NCBI RefSeq assembly: GCF_902506105.1
Contig: NZ_LR733303.1
Span: forward strand, 868,001 to 932,000
DNA from: Aeromicrobium sp. 9AM
GTDB taxonomy: Bacteria > Actinomycetota > Actinomycetes > Propionibacteriales > Nocardioidaceae
Direction: 5' to 3'
Length of the DNA stretch: 64,000 bases
Positions 1 through 11,006 of the stretch are shown here, piece by piece (position 1 is the stretch's first letter; every line of letters starts with the position of its first letter). The translations under genes and the position numbers were made by a program. Below the pieces are notes generated by a model, which had not been told where the DNA came from, ran no database searches, and worked only from the letters and a program-made list of their open reading frames with translations.

Positions 1-1
1 T

Positions 2-1006
2 CGGCGCTTCGCCGACGACATCCACACGGTTGACGCCCTGCTGCCTGACGTCATTGCCGCCTCGGAGGCGGACGCGTCGTACGCAGACGTCACCGAGCGC
101 GTCCTCGCGTCGCTGGGGTGGGACGAGGCTCGCGTGGAGCGGGTGCGCGAGTACCTCCGGCATCGTTCGGAGGAGCAGTACGGAGTCGCGAGCGAGGACC
201 TCGCCGCCCACGGGCTCGACGATGACGTGATCGACGGCGACGAGGTGGTGTTCCCGGACGGCTACGGACGTCTCGCCGAGGGACTTGCCGCAGGCCTCGA
301 CATCCGCCTCGGGCACGTCGTGTCGCACGTGCGCTGGGGATCGGACAGTGTGGTCGTCACAGGTGGTGGGAGTGAGATGTCGGCAGAGGCCGTGATCCTC
401 ACGGTGCCGGTCGGGGTCCTGCGCAGCACCGACCTCATCATCGAGCCTCCGCTGCCCGAGCCGGTGGCTGGTGCCCTCAGCCGGCTCGAGATGAACGCCT
501 TCGAGAAGGTCTTCCTGCGGTTCCGGACCCGGTTCTGGGACCAGGACGTCTACGTCGTACGTCAGCAGGGTCCCGAGGGTGCGTGGTGGCATTCCTGGTA
601 CGACCTCACCTCGCTCGACGGCACTCCGACGCTCCTGACGTTCGCGGCCGGACCGGCGGCTAGAGCCACGCGCGGGTGGGAGGCGTCGCGGATCGTGGAG
701 TCGGTGCTCGTGCAGCTCCGGCGGCTGTATGGCGACCGGGTGGAGGAGCCGGTCGAGGTCCAGACCACCAACTGGCAGGACGACCGGTTCGCGCGCGGCT
801 CGTATGCGTACATGACGGTGGGCTCGACGACCGCTGACCACGACGATCTGGCCACCCCGGTCGGCGGGGTCCTGCACGTCGCGGGTGAGGCGACCTGGAC
901 GGACGACCCGGCGACCGTGACGGCGGCCATGGCCTCCGGCCACCGGGCCGCGGTCAACGTCCTGCAGCACGACATCCCGATCGAGCAGGCCTGGGAGACG
1001 CACTGA
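2..1006 (+). CDS. Flavin amine oxidase family protein, 3' part
   Basis: This is the C-terminal part (334 codons visible) of a flavin-containing amine oxidase. The frame is open through the left edge, so the N-terminal dinucleotide-binding fold lies outside the window. The end carries the family's FAD-contacting stretch, HVAGEATW followed by ATVTAAMASGHRAA. Family members oxidise amines or polyamines with FAD and release hydrogen peroxide; the substrate cannot be told here. The GTG at 134 is unlikely to be the start because the frame continues upstream with similar codon use. The gene ends 59 bp before lsr2. Confidence 0.8.
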   Translation, partial: RRFADDIHTVDALLPDVIAASEADASYADVTERVLASLGWDEARVERVREYLRHRSEEQYGVASEDLAAHGLDDDVIDGDEVVFPDGYGRLAEGLAAGLDIRLGHVVSHVRWGSDSVVVTGGGSEMSAEAVILTVPVGVLRSTDLIIEPPLPEPVAGALSRLEMNAFEKVFLRFRTRFWDQDVYVVRQQGPEGAWWHSWYDLTSLDGTPTLLTFAAGPAARATRGWEASRIVESVLVQLRRLYGDRVEEPVEVQTTNWQDDRFARGSYAYMTVGSTTADHDDLATPVGGVLHVAGEATWTDDPATVTAAMASGHRAAVNVLQHDIPIEQAWETH

Positions 1007-1033
1007 CGGGCCCACCGCCTGACCGGGCTGGAC

Positions 1034-1039
1034 TATCCT
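1034..1039 (+). promoter_or_regulatory. Probable -10 element of lsr2 (TATCCT)
   Basis: TATCCT fits the actinobacterial TAnnnT -10 form. It lies 26 bp before the lsr2 ATG, leaving room for a short leader with the GAAGGAG ribosome site at 1054-1060. No convincing -35 was seen. Confidence 0.4.
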
Positions 1040-1065
1040 GACCGCGTCCAGCCGAAGGAGTCCGC

Positions 1066-1437
1066 ATGCCCAAGCGCGAGATCGTCCCCGAGCCGATCGT
1101 CACCGTGATCGACGACTACGACGGCAAGGAGCTGCACCCCGACACCCCGCCGGAGCGCTACCGGATCAACGGGCGGACGTACGAGCTCTACCTGTCGGAC
1201 GAGTCCAAGAAGGCTGTCGACGACTTCCTGCGCCACCTCCTCGACGGAGCGGAGGAGGTCCGCGACACGTACACGCCGCGCGGCGGCCGTGGTCGCGGTG
1301 GCTCAGGTGTCGCGATCCGCGACGGCTACACGATCCACGACCTCCGCGAGTGGGCCCGCGCCAACGGGCACCAGGTCAGCGACAACCGGCGCGCACCGTC
1401 GAAGGTCATCGAGGCGTTCAACGCCGCGCACTCCTGA
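1066..1437 (+). CDS. lsr2: Lsr2-family nucleoid-associated protein
   Basis: Lsr2 is a small DNA-bridging protein that coats AT-rich DNA and silences it, the actinobacterial counterpart of H-NS. The 123-residue product has the N-terminal beta-type dimerisation domain (VTVIDDYDG near residue 12, then NGRTYELYL), a Gly/Arg-rich linker (about residues 77-86) and the C-terminal helix pair IHDLREWARANGHQVS...PSKVIEAF. Known Lsr2 proteins insert an RGR loop into the minor groove; the matching place here reads SDNRRAP, so the motif is changed to NRR. The start is fixed by GAAGGAG six bases upstream. It is convergent with the response regulator beyond the IS element. Confidence 0.9.
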   Translation: MPKREIVPEPIVTVIDDYDGKELHPDTPPERYRINGRTYELYLSDESKKAVDDFLRHLLDGAEEVRDTYTPRGGRGRGGSGVAIRDGYTIHDLREWARANGHQVSDNRRAPSKVIEAFNAAHS

Positions 1438-1444
1438 CGTACGC

Positions 1445-1450
1445 GCTAGA
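1445..1450. repeat. Left target-site duplication of the IS481 element (GCTAGA)
   Basis: GCTAGA occurs directly outside the left terminal repeat and again outside the right one at 2548-2553. It fits the NCTAGN target preference known for some IS481-family elements. Confidence 0.9.
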
Positions 1451-2435
1451 TGTGATGTCCAGGCAGGTTGTTGAGTCTGCTGATAGGCGTGCCGCTGATC
1501 GCGGAGTGGATCCTGTGGTGATTGTAGAAGTGGATCCAGCCCGGTAGTGCTGCTCGCCGCTGGGTGTCTGTGTCGTAGAAGCGGGCGTAGGCCCAGCCGT
1601 CGGCGAGGGTGCGGTGGAACCGTTCGATCTTGCCGTTGGTCTGGGGCCGGTAGGGCCGGGTTCGCTTGTGCTTGATGCTCAGCTCGTCGCAGGCGTCTCG
1701 CCAGGCGAAGGAGCGGTAGCAGCTGCCGTTGTCGGACAGGACGCGTTCGACGGTGACGCCGTGGTCGGCGAACCAGGCAACAGCGCGTCGGAGCACGCCG
1801 ACAGCGGTGTCGGCCTTCTCATCGGCGCAGATCTCGACGTAGGCGACGCGGGAGTGGTCATCGATCACGGTGTGCAGAAAGGCCGTGCCAGTTCTGGGCT
1901 TGTAGTCCTTCCCGCGGGGCAGTCCTGTTGTCGCCCACTTGTTCGCTGCGCCCTGCTGGCGGCCGACGAAGCGGTGTCCGCCGCCGTCGGGGATGTTGCC
2001 GAACTTGGTGACGTCGACGTGGATCATCGATCCGGGGTGTGGGTGTTCGTAGCGGCGGATCGGTTCGCCGGTGACCCGGTCGATGTGGCTGAGTCGGTTG
2101 AGCCGACAGCGCACCAAGACCGCGTGAACCGTCGAGGCGGGGATCCCCAGCTGGCCGCCGATCTGGACCGGCCCGAAGCGGTGCCGCCACCGCAGGCGCA
2201 CAATCTGCCGCACCACTTCAGGTGGCGTCTGATGCCGGCACGACCGCGGCCGGGACGACCGGTCGGCCATCCCGGCTGGCCCCTCATCTCGGAACCGGGC
2301 GGCCCATTTGCGGGCTGTGACTGTGGAGACCAGGAACATTCTTGCCGCCTGCGACGGCGGCCAGTGATCCTCAACGATCAGTTTCGCGAGCCTCAAACGG
2401 GCACGAGGGGTCAAAGCAGCGTTAGCGTGGGACAC
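1446..2435 (-). CDS. IS481-family DDE transposase
   Basis: A 329-residue transposase with an N-terminal helix-turn-helix (ARLRLAKLIVEDHWPPSQAA, about residues 12-31) and an integrase-type catalytic core. The likely DDE triad is D in IHVDVTKFG, D in VLSDNGS, and E in TNGKIERFHRTL. The start is a GTG preceded by AGGAGG five bases upstream. The reading frame runs out of the element: its last sense codon straddles the IS boundary and its TAG stop lies inside the flanking GCTAGA target copy. Any insertion into NCTAGN would therefore supply the stop. Confidence 0.95.
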   Translation of the reverse strand: MSHANAALTPRARLRLAKLIVEDHWPPSQAARMFLVSTVTARKWAARFRDEGPAGMADRSSRPRSCRHQTPPEVVRQIVRLRWRHRFGPVQIGGQLGIPASTVHAVLVRCRLNRLSHIDRVTGEPIRRYEHPHPGSMIHVDVTKFGNIPDGGGHRFVGRQQGAANKWATTGLPRGKDYKPRTGTAFLHTVIDDHSRVAYVEICADEKADTAVGVLRRAVAWFADHGVTVERVLSDNGSCYRSFAWRDACDELSIKHKRTRPYRPQTNGKIERFHRTLADGWAYARFYDTDTQRRAALPGWIHFYNHHRIHSAISGTPISRLNNLPGHHI

Positions 2436-2547
2436 GAAGGCCTCCTGTGTGCGGAGCGGTTACTAGACATCTCCACTCCACAACCGGAGGCCTTCGCCGT
2501 CCAGCAGATCAGGACCGTGTCACGCAACAACGTCCCTGGGCATCACA
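1451..2547 (-). mobile_element. Intact IS481-family insertion sequence
   Basis: The element is 1,097 bp and contains one transposase gene read on the minus strand. Its ends are imperfect inverted repeats: TGTGATGTCCAGGCAGGTTG on the left against TGTGATGCCCAGGGACGTTG on the right, continuing as TTG with few mismatches over about 26 bp. A perfect 6-bp duplication flanks it. Removing the element and one repeat restores lsr2 and the response regulator as convergent neighbours about 10 bp apart. The perfect duplication and uninterrupted transposase suggest a fairly recent insertion. Confidence 0.93.
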
Positions 2548-2553
2548 GCTAGA
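2548..2553. repeat. Right target-site duplication (GCTAGA)
   Basis: This is the second copy of the 6-bp duplication. On the minus strand it contains the TAG stop codon of the response regulator, so the insertion fell on that stop codon without changing the protein. Confidence 0.9.
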
Positions 2554-3205
2554 GCAGGCCGGCGTCGTGCATCGCGATGGCGACCTGCACGCGGTTCGTC
2601 ACGTCGAGCTTGGTGAAGATGTGCGAGATGTGCGCCTTGACCGTGGCGACGCTCATGTGGAGGTCGGCGGCGATCTCGGCGTTCGACGAGCCCCCGCCGA
2701 CGGCGATCGCCACCTCGCGCTCCCGCTCCGTCAGGCAGGACACCCGTGAGAGCGCCGCCGCGTCGTCCCGCTGACCGGGTGCCGCGTCGGTGACCTGGCG
2801 GATCAGCTGTTGGGTGATCGTCGGCGACAGCATGGGCTCGCCGTCGACGACCTTGCCGATCGCCGCGACGATCTCTGCAGGTGGCGTGTCCTTGAGCAGG
2901 AATCCGTTGGCGCCGGCCGCGAGCGCCCGGACGACGTACTCATCGGCATCGAACGTCGTGAGCACGATGACCTTCGGCGGGTCGGCCAGCTCCAGGATCT
3001 CGGCGGTGGCGGCGATGCCGTCGAGCACCGGCATGCGGATGTCCATCAGGACGACGTCGATGCCGCCCGCCAGCACGGCGTCGACCGCATGCCTGCCGTT
3101 GACCGCCTCTCCGACGACCGTGATGGTGTCCGACCCGCCGAGGATCAGGGCGAGTCCCGCGCGCACCAGCGGGTCGTCGTCGGCCAGCAGCACCCGCGTC
3201 GTCAT
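2549..3205 (-). CDS. NarL/LuxR-type response regulator
   Basis: A 218-residue two-component regulator. The receiver domain has the acidic pocket LLADDD near residue 7, phospho-acceptor Asp in VVLMDIRMP, Thr/Ser in VIVLTTFDADEY and Lys in FLLKDTPP. A C-terminal LuxR helix-turn-helix (LTEREREVAIAVGGG...SVATVKAHISHIFTKLDV) binds DNA. The start is set at the ATG with GGAGGT six bases upstream; an in-frame ATG at 3229 has no such site. Its partner is the HisKA_3 kinase just upstream on the same strand. The neighbouring exporter genes may be targets (inference). Confidence 0.93.
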   Translation of the reverse strand: MTTRVLLADDDPLVRAGLALILGGSDTITVVGEAVNGRHAVDAVLAGGIDVVLMDIRMPVLDGIAATAEILELADPPKVIVLTTFDADEYVVRALAAGANGFLLKDTPPAEIVAAIGKVVDGEPMLSPTITQQLIRQVTDAAPGQRDDAAALSRVSCLTEREREVAIAVGGGSSNAEIAADLHMSVATVKAHISHIFTKLDVTNRVQVAIAMHDAGLL

Positions 3206-3283
3206 GCCGTCACCTCCATGAGAAGCCAACGATACGGAGGCGACGGCATGATCCCTGCCTCATGATTCGCTCGCTGCGCTCAC

Positions 3284-4441
<1,158 letters not shown>

Positions 4442-4570
4442 GTCCCAAGGCTAGGGGTCGGGGCAGCCGCGCACGACGGCCGATCGGCTGGCCACTCTCA
4501 TACTTTCGGCTATCGAGCAATGGTCGCTCGACCGATGTTTCTGCCCCCTTCCCGGTGCAGACTGGGTGTC
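4442..4570. promoter_or_regulatory. Divergent intergenic region between the kinase and ABC exporter
   Basis: This 129-bp gap must hold promoters for both directions. No clear -35/-10 pair or operator was recognised, and no ribosome site precedes the ABC ATPase start. Confidence 0.3.
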
Positions 4571-5485
4571 ATGATCACAGTTGAAGGTCTTACCAAGACG
4601 TATGGCGGCTTCAAGGCCGTCGACAATGTCTCTTTCGAGTGCAAGCCAGGAGCCGTCACCGGCTTCCTCGGCCCGAACGGTGCCGGAAAGACGACCACGA
4701 TGCGCATCATGGCCGGGCTGACCATCGCCAGCTCGGGTGCGGCTCTCGTGAGCGGCGTCCAGTACCAGGACATCCCCAACCCCGGAACCCAGGTGGGCGT
4801 CCTGCTTGACGCCTCCGCGCAGCACGCAGGACGAACGGGACGCGAGATCCTCACGCTCAGTGCGCTGACAATGGGTCTGCCGATGTCACGCGTCGACGAG
4901 ATGCTCAAGCTCGTCAGCCTGACCCCGGACGAGTCGAAGCGCCGCGTCAAGAACTACTCGCTCGGCATGCGGCAGCGCCTTGGCATCGCCAACGCGTTGC
5001 TGGGCGACCCCAAGATCCTGATCCTCGACGAGCCGGCCAACGGCCTCGACCCCGCGGGCATCCACTGGATGCGCAGCCTGCTGCGTGAGTACGCCAACCG
5101 CGGCGGCACTGTCCTGCTGTCATCGCACCTGCTGCACGAGATCGAGGTCATCGCCGACGAGATCATCGTCATCGGCAACGGCCGGATCGTCGCCCAGGGC
5201 ACCAAGGCGGAGCTCCTGCAGACTGCAGGCACGTTCGTGAAGGCCGGCGACATGTCGGCACTTGCCAACGCACTGACCACCGCCGGCATGGCGGCGTCGC
5301 CCTCAGGAGACGGAGGACTGCGTACCGAGGCCACCCCGGAGCAGGTCGGCAAGGCCGCGGCGTCCGCAGGCGTCGCGCTGATCGAGCTGCGGCCCGCCGA
5401 GGGCGCCGGCCTCGAGGAGATGTTCCTCGAGCTGACCGCCGGCACCCAGCGTGAAGAAGTCACCACCGAAGGAGCAACGGCATGA
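4571..5485 (+). CDS. ABC transporter ATP-binding protein (exporter type)
   Basis: A 304-residue ATPase. Visible are Walker A GPNGAGKTT near residue 38, signature YSLGMRQRLGIANALL, Walker B ILILDEPANGLDP and the H-loop SSHLLHE. Such DrrA/CcmA-like subunits pair with a separate membrane subunit to export lipids, peptides or antibiotics. The next gene encodes that permease and overlaps by ATGA. The start at 4571 gives a family-like N-terminus (MITVEGLTKTYGGF), but has no ribosome-binding sequence, so the mRNA may be leaderless. Substrate unknown. Confidence 0.92.
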   Translation: MITVEGLTKTYGGFKAVDNVSFECKPGAVTGFLGPNGAGKTTTMRIMAGLTIASSGAALVSGVQYQDIPNPGTQVGVLLDASAQHAGRTGREILTLSALTMGLPMSRVDEMLKLVSLTPDESKRRVKNYSLGMRQRLGIANALLGDPKILILDEPANGLDPAGIHWMRSLLREYANRGGTVLLSSHLLHEIEVIADEIIVIGNGRIVAQGTKAELLQTAGTFVKAGDMSALANALTTAGMAASPSGDGGLRTEATPEQVGKAAASAGVALIELRPAEGAGLEEMFLELTAGTQREEVTTEGATA

Positions 5486-6276
5486 GTGCCACCGCAATCG
5501 CCATCGACACCAACCGGCCGGGCGTACCCCTGAGCCGACTCTTCAAGGTCGAGCTTCGCAAGATGTTCGACACGAGGTCGGGCTTCTGGCTCATGATGAG
5601 CATCGCCATCGTGTCGACCATTGCCACGATCATCGTGATCCTCGTGCAGGGTCTTGCCGACGACCCGGGAGTCACCTACGGCACGTTCGCGGGGGCGATC
5701 GGGTTCCCGATGGCCGTGATCCTGCCCATCATCGCGATCCTGGCGGTGACGGGCGAGTGGAGCCAGCGCACCGGGCTCATCACGTTCACGTTGACACCTC
5801 ACCGCAGTCAGGTCATCGCGGCCAAGGCCCTGGCGGCGGTCGCCGTCGGAGTCGGATCCATGATCCTCGCGATGGCGATCGGCGCGCTGGGCAACGTCAT
5901 CGGATCGACCATCACCGGCGGCGACATGGTCTGGGACGTCGGCGTGGGTGACTTCTTCCTGATCATGCTCGGCAACGTCCTGGGGCTCCTGATCGGGTTC
6001 ATGCTGGGCGTCCTGATCCGCAACTCCGCCGGGGCGATCGTGGCGTACTTCGTCTACTCGTTCCTGTTCCCGACGATGTTCGGCATCCTCGCTGAGCTCG
6101 TGGGATGGTTCAAGGATCTGCAGCCGTGGATCGACTTCAACTTCTCGCAGAGCAAGCTCTTCGATCCGCCCGTGAGCGGTGAGGAATGGGCGCAGCTCGC
6201 CACCTCGAGCATCATCTGGTTCATCATCCCGATGGTCTTCGGAATCTGGGCGGTCCTGAGGTCCGAGGTCAAGTAA
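5482..6276 (+). CDS. ABC-2 type permease subunit
   Basis: A 264-residue membrane protein with about six transmembrane segments (near residues 40-60, 70-95, 115-140, 160-185, 190-215 and 238-258) and a cytoplasmic N-terminus LFKVELRKMFDTRSGFW typical of ABC-2 transporters. It overlaps the ATPase stop by ATGA, indicating translational coupling and a two-subunit exporter. A strong hairpin follows 70 bp downstream and probably ends the transcript. Confidence 0.88.
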   Translation: MSATAIAIDTNRPGVPLSRLFKVELRKMFDTRSGFWLMMSIAIVSTIATIIVILVQGLADDPGVTYGTFAGAIGFPMAVILPIIAILAVTGEWSQRTGLITFTLTPHRSQVIAAKALAAVAVGVGSMILAMAIGALGNVIGSTITGGDMVWDVGVGDFFLIMLGNVLGLLIGFMLGVLIRNSAGAIVAYFVYSFLFPTMFGILAELVGWFKDLQPWIDFNFSQSKLFDPPVSGEEWAQLATSSIIWFIIPMVFGIWAVLRSEVK

Positions 6277-6347
6277 CCGAACTCCCGGGGCGGAGGGGGC
6301 GCGGCGACAGGACATCCCTCGTCTGCCGCCGCTCCGGGGCTGAACCC

Positions 6348-6380
6348 GATGGCGGCACTCCTTGCGGGAGTGCCGCCATC
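6348..6380 (+). terminator. Strong hairpin terminator after the ABC exporter
   Basis: GATGGCGGCACTCC pairs perfectly with GGAGTGCCGCCATC around a 5-nt loop, a 14-bp stem. No T-run follows, as is common for actinobacterial terminators. It lies between the exporter operon and dxr. Confidence 0.75.
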
Positions 6381-6429
6381 GGCATGTCCGGGAGTAGGTG
6401 ACCCGGAGCCCATCAGGGACAATGGCGGC

Positions 6430-7632
6430 ATGCGCAAGCGTGTCGCCGTTCTCGGCTCTACGGGATCCATCGGGACCCAGGCCCTCGAGGTCATCGCCGC
6501 CAACCCCGAACGCTTCGAGATCGTCGCGCTGGCCGCAGGCGGCAGCAACCCGCGGCTGCTGGCCGAGCAGGCCATCGCGTTCAACGTGCCACTCGTCGCC
6601 GTTGCCAAGGCGAGCGCGGCCGAGGACGTTCAGCTCGCGCTGTATGCCGAGGCGCAGCGCCAAGGTTATGCGCAGGGAGACCACCGGGTGCCCCGGTTGC
6701 TGGCAGGACCCGACGCGGCGGTCGACGTGGCCCGCATCGAGTGCGACGTCGTGCTCAACGGCATGACCGGTGCCGTCGGCCTGCTCCCGACGCTCGCCGC
6801 CCTCGAGGCCGGTACGACCTTGGCCCTCGCCAACAAGGAGTCCCTGATCATCGGCGGCGAGCTCGTGATCGGCGCAGCCAAGCCCGGCCAGCTCGTGCCG
6901 GTCGACTCCGAGCACTCGGCCCTCGCGCAGGCGATGCGCGGCGAGCGCAGGGACGACGTACGCCGCCTGATCGTCACCGCCAGCGGTGGGCCGTTCCGCG
7001 GACGTACGCGCGCCGAGCTCGCCGACGTCACGCCCGAGCAGGCCATGGCACACCCGACCTGGGACATGGGGCCGGTCATCACGATCAACTCCGCCACGCT
7101 CGTCAACAAGGGTCTCGAGGTCATCGAGGCCAACCTGTTGTTCGACATCGGTTTCGATCGCATCGAGGTCGTCGTGCACCCGCCGTCGATCGTCCACTCG
7201 ATGGTCGAGTTCACCGACGGCGCCACGATGGTCCAGGCGTCGCCGCCCGACATGAAGCTGCCGATCGCGCTGGGCCTCGCCTGGCCCGACCGCGTGCCCG
7301 ATGCGGCTGCCGGCTGCGACTGGACCCAGCCCGCGACGTGGGAGTTCTTCCCGCTCGACGACGAGGCGTTCCCCGCGGTCAGCCTGGCGCGCAAGGCCGG
7401 CACGTTCGGGCGTACGGGACCTGCGGTGTTCAACGCCGCCAACGAGGTCTGCGTCGACGCGTTCGTCGCGGGTGACTTGGACTTCCTCGGCATAGTGGAC
7501 ACGGTGGGTGTGGTCCTCGACGAGCATCTCGGCGATCCGGACGTCGCCCACCAGGACCTGACCCTCGACGGCGTGCTCGGCGCCGATGCATGGGCCCGCA
7601 CCAGGGCCGCGGAGCTGGTGGAGAAGCGATGA
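6430..7632 (+). CDS. dxr: 1-deoxy-D-xylulose 5-phosphate reductoisomerase
   Basis: Dxr makes 2-C-methyl-D-erythritol 4-phosphate with NADPH, the first committed step of the MEP isoprenoid pathway. The 400-residue protein has the NADPH motif [11 protein letters not shown] at residue 9, the substrate/metal segment [20 protein letters not shown]-type loop ([11 protein letters not shown]) and [19 protein letters not shown]. Length matches the family. Start ATG 6430 places the Rossmann motif immediately after MRKRVAVL. It overlaps the next gene by ATGA, and ispG of the same pathway lies one gene further on. Confidence 0.97.
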   Translation: MRKRVAVLGSTGSIGTQALEVIAANPERFEIVALAAGGSNPRLLAEQAIAFNVPLVAVAKASAAEDVQLALYAEAQRQGYAQGDHRVPRLLAGPDAAVDVARIECDVVLNGMTGAVGLLPTLAALEAGTTLALANKESLIIGGELVIGAAKPGQLVPVDSEHSALAQAMRGERRDDVRRLIVTASGGPFRGRTRAELADVTPEQAMAHPTWDMGPVITINSATLVNKGLEVIEANLLFDIGFDRIEVVVHPPSIVHSMVEFTDGATMVQASPPDMKLPIALGLAWPDRVPDAAAGCDWTQPATWEFFPLDDEAFPAVSLARKAGTFGRTGPAVFNAANEVCVDAFVAGDLDFLGIVDTVGVVLDEHLGDPDVAHQDLTLDGVLGADAWARTRAAELVEKR

Positions 7633-8927
7633 ATGCCCTGATCTACACCCTCGGTGTCATCGCTTTCATCATCGGCGTCGCGGTCTCGATCGGCCTCCAC
7701 GAGCTCGGCCACATGTATCCGGCCAAGAAGTTCGGCATCAAGGTCACGCAGTTCTTCGTCGGCTTCGGCAACACCGTGTGGTCGGTCAAGCGCGGCGAGA
7801 CCGAGTACGGCATCAAGTCGATCCCGCTCGGCGGCTACGTCAAGCTCGTCGGCATGCTGCCGCCGGCCAAGGACGCCGACCCGCACGAGGTGCGCAAGAC
7901 CAACACCGGACTGTTCACGCAGCTCATCTCGGATGCCCGCAACGCCGAGTACGAGCACGTGGAGGACAAGGACCTCGACCGGTTGTTCTACCGCAAGCCG
8001 TGGTGGCAGAAGCTGATCGTCATGGCCGGCGGGCCGATGGTCAACATCCTGATCGCGATCGTCCTGTTCACGATCGTGTTCATGGGATTCGGTGCGTTGA
8101 AGCCGACGACGACGGTGCAAGCCGTGTCGGACTGCGCCATCAGCGACGCCGAGGCCGGACGCACGTGCAAGGCCGACGACCCCGTCACACCGGCCAAGAA
8201 GGCCGGCATCGTCGCGGGCGACCGCATCACCTCGTTCAACGGCACGAAGATCTCGTCGTGGGACGAGCTGACCAAGCTGATCCGGGCCAACGGGTCGCGC
8301 GAGGCGACGATCGGCTTCGAGCGTGACGGCAAGGCCCGCGAGGCCAGCGTCGCCACGTCGGTGCTGGCGCGCGCCGACGTCAACGACCCCACCAAGACCG
8401 TCAACGTGGGCTTCCTGGGCGTGATCGCGACCGAGGAGATGCAACGCCAGGGTCCGGGCTACATCGCGTCGACTATGGGCACGTACGTCAAGGGCACGGC
8501 CGAGGCGATCGCCCACCTGCCGCAGCGCATGGTCGACGTCACCAAGGCCGCGTTCGGTGCGGACCGTGACCCCGAGGGCCCCATCAGCGTGGTCGGTGCG
8601 AGCCGGGTCGCGGGCGAGATGGTCACCGTCGACGACCCCACCTGGTCCGAGCGCATCCAGCGGGTCCTCGTGCTGCTCGCCGGGCTCAACCTGTTCCTCG
8701 CGCTGTTCAACTTCATTCCCCTGCTGCCCCTCGACGGCGGCCACATCGCCGGTGCGCTCTACGAAGCCGTTCGCCGCGGATTCGCCAAGCTGTGCGGTCT
8801 GCCCGACCCCGGATACGTCGACGTCGCCAAGATGTTGCCCGTCGCGTACGCCGTGGGTGCCCTCCTTATGCTGATGAGTGTGATCCTGATCTACGCCGAC
8901 ATCGTCAACCCCGTGAAATTGAGCTGA
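7629..8927 (+). CDS. rip1: M50-family site-2 protease (Rip1/RseP)
   Basis: A 432-residue intramembrane zinc metalloprotease. The active-site helix carries HELGH near residue 22 and the second metal site is LDGGH near residue 373. A PDZ domain lies between ([20 protein letters not shown]). In mycobacteria the orthologue beside dxr and ispG cleaves anti-sigma factors and controls envelope composition; the same neighbourhood supports that role here. Three to four membrane helices frame the catalytic motifs. The ATG overlaps the dxr stop. Confidence 0.95.
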   Translation: MNALIYTLGVIAFIIGVAVSIGLHELGHMYPAKKFGIKVTQFFVGFGNTVWSVKRGETEYGIKSIPLGGYVKLVGMLPPAKDADPHEVRKTNTGLFTQLISDARNAEYEHVEDKDLDRLFYRKPWWQKLIVMAGGPMVNILIAIVLFTIVFMGFGALKPTTTVQAVSDCAISDAEAGRTCKADDPVTPAKKAGIVAGDRITSFNGTKISSWDELTKLIRANGSREATIGFERDGKAREASVATSVLARADVNDPTKTVNVGFLGVIATEEMQRQGPGYIASTMGTYVKGTAEAIAHLPQRMVDVTKAAFGADRDPEGPISVVGASRVAGEMVTVDDPTWSERIQRVLVLLAGLNLFLALFNFIPLLPLDGGHIAGALYEAVRRGFAKLCGLPDPGYVDVAKMLPVAYAVGALLMLMSVILIYADIVNPVKLS

Positions 8928-8932
8928 AAACC

Positions 8933-10078
<1,146 letters not shown>

Positions 10079-10085
10079 TCCTGTT

Positions 10086-10113
10086 GCGGGCCTGCCATGG
10101 GCGAGCGGCCCGC
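10086..10113 (+). terminator. Hairpin after ispG
   Basis: GCGGGCC (10086-10092) pairs with GGCCCGC (10107-10113) around a 14-nt loop, eight bases after the ispG stop. It probably terminates or stabilises the dxr-ispG transcript. Confidence 0.45.
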
Positions 10114-10121
10114 GCGCGTCG

Positions 10122-10127
10122 TAGGCT
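10122..10127 (+). promoter_or_regulatory. Probable -10 element of the GNAT gene (TAGGCT)
   Basis: TAGGCT is a typical actinobacterial -10 form and stands 24 bp before the GTG start, just behind the ispG hairpin. The gene therefore likely has its own promoter. Confidence 0.45.
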
Positions 10128-10151
10128 GGGGGCACCATCCAGGGAGGCGCT

Positions 10152-10994
10152 GTGCTCAAGACGACGACGCACGTCCGTGCGTTGACGACGCCTGACCTCC
10201 CTGAGCTGTTCGCGCTTCTCGATCGCGATCCGCTGGTCAACCTGTTCGTGCGCAACCGCGTCGACGCGACCAAGCTGCAGACGCGCTGGCTCGGTGGGCA
10301 GGTGTGGGGCTACTTCGAGGACGGTGCCCTCGTCTCGGCCTGTCACGCCGGCGCCAACGTCGTACCCGTCCAGGCCACGCCCGCAGCCGTCGAGGCGTTC
10401 GCCGACCAGGCCATCGCCGACAACGTACGACCGTCGTCGATCGTCGGGCCGCGCGACGCCGTGCTGCCCATGTGGAAGCGGCTCGAGCCGCACTGGGGCC
10501 CGGCCCGCTCGCCCCGGCTCGACCAGCCGTTCATGGTGCTGGAGCGTGACAGCCGCCTGCGGCCCGACCCGCGCGTTCGCCCCGTGGTGCTCGACGAGTT
10601 CGACACGGTCTATCCGGCGTGCGTCGCGATGTTCACCGAGGAGGTCGGAGTCGACCCCGAGGCCGGCAACCGCAGCGGCTACCGCGCACGCGTCGCCCAG
10701 CTCATCTCGCAGGGCTGGGCCTTTGCGATCATCGAGGACGGCGACGTGCTGTTCAAGGCCGAGGTCGGCGCCGCGACGCCCTACGCCTGCCAGATCCAGG
10801 GCGTCTACGTCCGCCCGGACCAGAGGGGCCGGGGCATCGCCGCGCCGGCCCTCGCAGCAGTCGTGCAACAGGCGCGCGCGAGCGTCGCGCCGATCGTCAC
10901 GCTCTACGTCAACGACCACAACATCGCGGCTCGCAGGGCGTACGAGCGGGTCGGCTTCGAGCAGACCGCGACGTTCGCATCGATCCTGCTCTGA
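10152..10994 (+). CDS. GNAT acetyltransferase with N-terminal DUF4081
   Basis: A 280-residue protein. The C-terminal half (about 145-280) is a GNAT fold with the acetyl-CoA loop YVRPDQRGRGIAAPAL and the end YVNDHNIAARRAYERVGFEQ. The N-terminal half matches the DUF4081 region that accompanies it in a conserved actinobacterial family found next to ispG, as in mycobacteria. The acceptor substrate is unknown. GTG start with AGGGAGG eight bases before it. Confidence 0.85.
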   Translation: MLKTTTHVRALTTPDLPELFALLDRDPLVNLFVRNRVDATKLQTRWLGGQVWGYFEDGALVSACHAGANVVPVQATPAAVEAFADQAIADNVRPSSIVGPRDAVLPMWKRLEPHWGPARSPRLDQPFMVLERDSRLRPDPRVRPVVLDEFDTVYPACVAMFTEEVGVDPEAGNRSGYRARVAQLISQGWAFAIIEDGDVLFKAEVGAATPYACQIQGVYVRPDQRGRGIAAPALAAVVQQARASVAPIVTLYVNDHNIAARRAYERVGFEQTATFASILL

Positions 10995-11006
10995 CATGCT
11001 CGCTGC

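Noticed and set aside
4954..7551. Very long open frame on the minus strand
   Set aside because: It is antisense to clear ABC-exporter and dxr genes, has no domain and reflects GC-rich third positions. Similar long antisense frames over infB, pnp, nirB and ftsK were rejected for the same reason.
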